Part shown: positions 59,792 to 64,000 of the stretch, in pieces
Layout of the letters: each line of letters opens with the position of its first letter
Position numbering within the stretch: position 1 is the first letter of the stretch
Assembly: GCF_029945925.1 (NCBI RefSeq)
Contig: NZ_JAQSDN010000006.1
Coordinates: forward strand, 1-64,000
DNA length: 64,000 nt
Origin: Polaromonas sp.
GTDB lineage: Bacteria; Pseudomonadota; Gammaproteobacteria; Burkholderiales; Burkholderiaceae_C
Reading direction: 5' to 3'
Position numbers and translations under genes: made by a program
Notes under the pieces: model-generated
What the model was told of the DNA's origin: nothing
The model's input: only the letters and a program-made list of their open reading frames with translations
Database searches by the model: none

Positions 59792-60075
59792 TTGTACTCC
59801 TTCCATGGCGACAGTGGTCAACTTGCCCGCACGTGGTATCGGTATCGGCAAGCCCCGTTTTTTGCAGTGTCTCCCCATGCCGGCAAACCAGCCGTGATGT
59901 TGATCAACACCCCTGCAAAAGGCAGGGTTGCCCAAATGCGGCGGCAGGCAGGCGGCACCCCCGCGACTCGCCGCATGGTGCGGGCAAGCGTGGGCGCTGC
60001 GGACGCAGCAAGGCCGTCCGACTTAAAATCACCGGTTAGCCTCAGCCAGCTCAAGCAGCTCACCAAAGCACCACC

Positions 60076-62163
60076 ATGTCCCAGCGCCGCCTTTTCGTCA
60101 CCACCGCCCTGCCCTACGCCAATGGCAATTTCCACATCGGCCACATCATGGAGTACATCCAGGCCGACATCTGGGTGCGGTTCCAGAGGATGCAGGGCCA
60201 TGCGGTGAATTTTGTCGGCGCCGACGACGCCCATGGCGCGCCCATCATGATTGCGGCCGAAAAAGCCGGCAAGACACCGCAGCAGTTCGTGGCCGACATC
60301 GCCGCAGGTCGCAAGCCCTACCTGGACGGCTTTCACATCAGCTTTGACAACTGGCATTCGACCGACGCACCGGAAAACCACCAGTTGGCCCAGCAGATTT
60401 ACCGGGACCTCAAGAAGGCCGGCCTGATTTCGACCAAGACCATCGAGCAGTTCTTCGATATCGAAAAGAACATGTTCCTGCCCGACCGCTTCATCAAGGG
60501 CCAGTGCCCCAAGTGCGGCGCTAAAGACCAGTACGGCGACAACTGCGAGGTCTGCGGCGCCGTGTATGCACCGACCGACCTGATCAACCCGTTCTCGGCC
60601 CTCTCAGGCGTCACGCCGGTGCTGAAAAGTTCGGAACACTTCTTCTTCAAGCTGTCCGACCCGCGCTGCGTGGATTTTCTGGAAACATGGACACAGGACG
60701 GCAGGTTGCAGCCTGAAGTGGCCAACAAGGTCAAGGAGTGGTTCAGCGTGCGCGAAAACGCTGACGGCACCAAAAGTGAAGGTCTGGGCGACTGGGACAT
60801 CAGCCGTGACGCACCCTACTTCGGTATCGAGATCCCCGACGCACCGGGCAAGTATTTTTATGTGTGGCTGGACGCGCCGGTGGGCTACCTGGCCTCGCTG
60901 AAAAACCTGCTGGACAAGCGCGGCGAGGACTACGAGGCCTACATGGCCGACCCGCGGCTCGAGCAGTACCACTTCATCGGCAAGGACATCGTCACCTTCC
61001 ACACCCTGTTCTGGCCGGCCATGCTCAAGTTCAGCGGCCGCAAGACGCCTGACAAGGTGTTCGTGCACGGCTTTCTCACCGTCAACAACGGCGAGAAGAT
61101 GAGCAAAAGCCGCGGCACCGGGTTGGACCCGCTCAAGTACCTGAGCCTGGGCATGAACCCCGAGTGGCTGCGTTATTACCTGGCCGCCAAGCTCAATGCG
61201 AAAAACGAGGACATCGACTTCAATGCCGATGACTTCATGGCGCGGGTCAACAGCGATCTGGTAGGCAAATACATCAACATCGCCAGCCGCGCGGCCGGAT
61301 TCATTGCCAAGCGCTTCGCCGGCCGGCTGGGGGATATCTCCGCCGACGGGAATGCGCTGCTGTCTGTGCTGCGCGCCCAGAGCGACACCATCACGCAGCT
61401 GTATGAATTCCGTGAATTCGCCAAGGCCCTGCGTGAAGTCATGCTGCTGGCCGACCGCGTCAATGCCTATGTGGACCAGAACAAACCCTGGGAACTGGCC
61501 AAGCAGGCCGCTATGGACGGGCGGCTGCATGATGTGTGCACGGTCTGCATCGAGGCGTTCCGCCTGCTGACCATTTACCTCAAGCCGGTGCTGCCGGCCC
61601 TGGGCGCGGAGGTGGAACACTTCCTGAAAACCGGGCCGCTCTGCTTTGCCGATGCCGATGCCGATGCCAGCCTGGGCAGCGGCCACGCGATCGGTGACTA
61701 CAAACACCTGCTGCAACGCGTGGACATCAAGCAACTCGATGCCTTGTTTGAGGCTCCAGCTCAGGAAGCGCCTGCGCCAACAGCTATCGAAAAAATAGCA
61801 CCCGGCGGCGAGGACATTGCCCCCGCCATCACCATTGACGACTTCAGCAAGATCGACCTGCGTATCGCCAAAATCGTCAATTGCGAGGCCGTGGAAGGCT
61901 CGACCAAGCTGCTGCGGCTGACGCTGGATGTGGGCGAAGGAGCCCTGCGCAACGTCTTCAGCGGCATCGCCTCCAGCTACAAGCCGGAAGACCTGATCGG
62001 CAAACACACGGTGATGGTGGCCAACCTGGCGCCGCGCAAGATGAAGTTCGGCATCAGCGAAGGCATGGTGCTGGCCGCCAGCCATGGCGACGAAAAAGCC
62101 CAGCCCGGTATTTATGTGCTGGAATCCGGAGCCGGTGCCACACCCGGCATGCGCGTCCGCTAA
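60076..62163 (+). CDS. metG: Methionyl-tRNA synthetase (695 aa)
   Basis: Class I synthetase of the long (MetRS1) type. The HIGH-type motif is in NGNFHIGHI, zinc ligands are in [18 protein letters not shown], and KMSKS is in [11 protein letters not shown]. The anticodon-binding helices run to about 545. A Trbp111-like tRNA-binding domain is at about 590-695 ([20 protein letters not shown]). The linker at about 560-575 ([20 protein letters not shown]) is encoded by an AGCTGCT-family repeat. Confidence 0.97.
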   Translation: MSQRRLFVTTALPYANGNFHIGHIMEYIQADIWVRFQRMQGHAVNFVGADDAHGAPIMIAAEKAGKTPQQFVADIAAGRKPYLDGFHISFDNWHSTDAPENHQLAQQIYRDLKKAGLISTKTIEQFFDIEKNMFLPDRFIKGQCPKCGAKDQYGDNCEVCGAVYAPTDLINPFSALSGVTPVLKSSEHFFFKLSDPRCVDFLETWTQDGRLQPEVANKVKEWFSVRENADGTKSEGLGDWDISRDAPYFGIEIPDAPGKYFYVWLDAPVGYLASLKNLLDKRGEDYEAYMADPRLEQYHFIGKDIVTFHTLFWPAMLKFSGRKTPDKVFVHGFLTVNNGEKMSKSRGTGLDPLKYLSLGMNPEWLRYYLAAKLNAKNEDIDFNADDFMARVNSDLVGKYINIASRAAGFIAKRFAGRLGDISADGNALLSVLRAQSDTITQLYEFREFAKALREVMLLADRVNAYVDQNKPWELAKQAAMDGRLHDVCTVCIEAFRLLTIYLKPVLPALGAEVEHFLKTGPLCFADADADASLGSGHAIGDYKHLLQRVDIKQLDALFEAPAQEAPAPTAIEKIAPGGEDIAPAITIDDFSKIDLRIAKIVNCEAVEGSTKLLRLTLDVGEGALRNVFSGIASSYKPEDLIGKHTVMVANLAPRKMKFGISEGMVLAASHGDEKAQPGIYVLESGAGATPGMRVR
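61754..61799 (-). repeat. AGCTGCT-family repeat inside metG
   Basis: On the minus strand it reads gctattttttcgatagctgt, then tggcgcaggcgcttcctgag and ctggagcc, matching the family layout. It codes for the linker before the C-terminal tRNA-binding domain. Confidence 0.7.
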
Positions 62164-62176
62164 ACCCGGACCCGGC

Positions 62177-63079
62177 TCAGCCGGGAGGCTGCATGCTGGC
62201 CCGCTGCGCCAGCCACTGCGCAAACAGGTCGGCTGCCGGATGCGCGTCCTGCGCACGCCGCCGGCACACGAAATAGCCCCGGCCGGTCGACGCCGATCCC
62301 GCCACCGGCATCACCAGCCGGCCGGACGCCAGGTCGGCCTCGGCCAGACATTGCTGGACAATAGCCACGCCCATGCCCGAACGCGCCGCTTCAATGAGGT
62401 TCATGCCCAGGTCAAACCCCGTGCCCTTGCGGTGAACCGGCATCGCCGCCCCCCGGGCCTGTGCCCACAGACTCCAGTTATCGGGGAAGTTGGAGTGATA
62501 AAGCAGCGGCTGCGCCAGCACCAGCTGCGGCGTATGCAAATTCCGCGCCAGTTCGGGCGTGCAGACCGCCACGATCTCCCGGCCAATCAGGTACTGCGCC
62601 GCGATGTGGCGCGGCCACCGGTGCATTGCGCCGCGCGGGACCTCAATCCAGACATCGACATCGTCCCGTGTGAAATCCTCGTCGTGATGGTACTGGCGGA
62701 ACTCGATTTCCACCTCGGGATGCAAGAGGCGAAAGGCCTCGAGCCGCGGCATCAGCCACAAAGTGCCCAGGCTGGTGATGACGCTCAGCCGCAAACGCAG
62801 GCGCTCGGGCGTCTTGCGCATCCGCGAGGCGGCCGCATGCAGCGCGGCGACGGGTTTTTCCACCAGCTTGCGCAGCTGCGTGCCGGCCGGCGTGAGGACC
62901 ACGCCAGAGGAAGTACGCTGCAGCACATCCTGCCCCAACTCCTGCTCCAGCCGCAGCACCGCGCGGCTGACGGCCGCCTGGGTGACATGCAGATCCTGCG
63001 CCGCCCGGCGAAAACTGCCGGCACGCGCCACAGCCAGAAAGGCATTCAACTCCACCAGGGACGGGCTGCGAATCTGCAT
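62177..63079 (-). CDS. LysR-type regulator (300 aa)
   Basis: N-terminal winged helix (AFLAVARAGSFRRAAQDLHVTQAAVSRAVLRLEQELGQDVLQR) and an effector domain from about 90. GcvA-like in layout. The start MQIRSPSLVELNAFL at 63079 fits the family. It is divergent from the TctC gene, which it probably regulates. Confidence 0.9.
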   Translation of the reverse strand: MQIRSPSLVELNAFLAVARAGSFRRAAQDLHVTQAAVSRAVLRLEQELGQDVLQRTSSGVVLTPAGTQLRKLVEKPVAALHAAASRMRKTPERLRLRLSVITSLGTLWLMPRLEAFRLLHPEVEIEFRQYHHDEDFTRDDVDVWIEVPRGAMHRWPRHIAAQYLIGREIVAVCTPELARNLHTPQLVLAQPLLYHSNFPDNWSLWAQARGAAMPVHRKGTGFDLGMNLIEAARSGMGVAIVQQCLAEADLASGRLVMPVAGSASTGRGYFVCRRRAQDAHPAADLFAQWLAQRASMQPPG

Positions 63080-63222
63080 CGGATCGATTCCTGCTTTCAA
63101 ACAATAGGACGGGGCTTTGGTATTACATCATGTCATCACCGGCGACCCAAATGTTGCTTGTGGCGCCTCACCCTCGCCCCTAAGCTCGCGCTCTCCGACA
63201 CAACTTCATCTGGAAAAACGCC
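63080..63222. promoter_or_regulatory. Divergent promoter region, LysR/TctC
   Basis: 143 bp between divergent start codons with A+T-rich gtattacatcatgtcatca at 63119-63137, a plausible LysR-binding stretch (T-N11-A spacings occur). No exact operator assigned. Confidence 0.45.
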
Positions 63223-64000
63223 ATGGATACACGCCGCCAATTCCTCTACGCCTGCGCCGCGACCCTCGCACTGGCCGGTGCCGCACAGGCGCAGACCGGC
63301 TACCCCGATCGTCCCGTGAAGCTGGTGGTGCCCTTCGCGCCGGGCGGCTCGACCGACCTGGCGGCACGCCTGATCGCCGAATTTGCCGGCCGCGAGCTCG
63401 GCCAGCCCATCGTGGTGGAAAACCGCGCCGGTGCGGGCGGCTCCCTGGGTATGGAGCTGGTGGCCAAATCCAAGGCCGACGGCTACACCCTCGGCATGGC
63501 CACGGTCAGCACGCACGGCAGCAACCCGGCGGTGTATGCCGGCAAGCTCAAATACGACCCGGTCAAGGATTTCTCGCCGGTCACCAATGTGGCGACCACC
63601 CCCAGCGTGTTTGCCGTCAATCCGAAGGTGGCCGCCAGCACCATGCAGCAATTCATTGCGCAGGCCCAGGGCAACCCCGGCAAGTACAGCTTCGCGACGC
63701 CGGGCACCGGTTCGCTGGGCCACGCCAACATCGAACATTTCGCAGCGCTGGCGAAAATCCAGCTGCTGCATGTGCCCTACAAGGGCGCCGGCGTGGCGAT
63801 GAATGATGCCCTGGCCGGCCAGGTGGACGCCATCACCGACAACCTGCCCTCGGCCCTGCCGCACATCAAGGCCGGACGCCTGCGCGCGCTGGCGGTCCTG
63901 TCCGAAAAGCGCTCGCCGGCCCTGCCCGATGTGCCGACCTATGGCGAACTGGGCTTTCCGCAGATGGGCGGCGGCGGCTGGTTCGGTATCGTGGCGCCCG
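63223..64000 (+). CDS. TctC-type tricarboxylate transporter substrate-binding protein, 5' part (259 codons seen)
   Basis: Periplasmic solute receptor of the Bug/TTT family. The Tat-like or Sec signal is MDTRRQFLYACAATLALAGAAQAQ. The signatures are YPDRPVKLVVPFAPGGSTDLAARLIAEF and VVENRAGAGGSLG and, later, VPYKGAGVAMNDALAGQVD. The gene runs off the window end, missing about 60 residues by family length. Confidence 0.95.
   Translation, partial: MDTRRQFLYACAATLALAGAAQAQTGYPDRPVKLVVPFAPGGSTDLAARLIAEFAGRELGQPIVVENRAGAGGSLGMELVAKSKADGYTLGMATVSTHGSNPAVYAGKLKYDPVKDFSPVTNVATTPSVFAVNPKVAASTMQQFIAQAQGNPGKYSFATPGTGSLGHANIEHFAALAKIQLLHVPYKGAGVAMNDALAGQVDAITDNLPSALPHIKAGRLRALAVLSEKRSPALPDVPTYGELGFPQMGGGGWFGIVAP

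Overview
The window reads as a chromosomal stretch of a GC-rich betaproteobacterium, most likely Comamonadaceae close to Polaromonas, Rhodoferax or Acidovorax. This is inferred from the housekeeping genes (serS, ispH, fkpB, radC, apbC, metG) and from several interspersed repeat families recalled as typical of that family. No species is claimed.

1-20640 is a type I secretion and RTX-lipase locus, all on the minus strand. In transcription order it holds an ABC exporter (HlyB type), a membrane-fusion protein (HlyD type) overlapping a GT1-like glycosyltransferase gene, a 111-bp lipase remnant, a membrane-anchored small protein overlapping a 648-residue RTX lipase, a second lipase remnant, a lipoprotein, and a 3808-residue RTX protein with an N-terminal lipase domain. 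Each lipase is preceded by one small exported protein, and each pair is preceded by a broken piece of the same lipase. This looks like duplicated and decayed effector/partner (possibly toxin/immunity) modules served by one exporter.

20671-28890 is a genomic island of about 8.2 kb at the 3' end of a tRNA-Ser(CGA) gene. It carries a P4-type tyrosine integrase, small AlpA/Cro-like regulators, a PriCT/Toprim-like/DUF927 replication protein and several short unknown genes. Integrase arm-like repeats lie at both ends. A gene-free stretch next to the regulator has two perfect DnaA boxes and a 24-bp perfect palindrome.

29089-39042 is mostly core genome: serS, a PLP-dependent dehydratase, ispH, fkpB, radC, an Smr protein, an unusual two-domain protein (DUF6933-like plus STAS-like DUF4325), a group II truncated haemoglobin and an FtsX-type permease.

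39160-55874 is a formate-oxidation region with two different formate dehydrogenases. One is a periplasmic, Tat-exported respiratory enzyme (alpha, beta and cytochrome b gamma subunits plus small exported proteins). The other is a cytosolic NAD-linked enzyme (FdsA-like plus a fused NuoE/NuoF-like diaphorase). Between and beside them are maturation genes (FdhD, TorD-like, DUF3305, DUF3306, a poly-ferredoxin) and a LysR regulator.

55900-64000 holds apbC, a SagB-like nitroreductase, a PEBP protein, a DHH phosphoesterase with a small acidic partner, metG, and a divergent LysR/TctC pair cut by the window edge.

Repeats cut across these regions. One family, with three intergenic copies at 34.4-35.9 kb, also encodes the linker of the fused diaphorase and a linker of MetG. 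Another forms an in-frame insertion of about 65 residues in FdhD.
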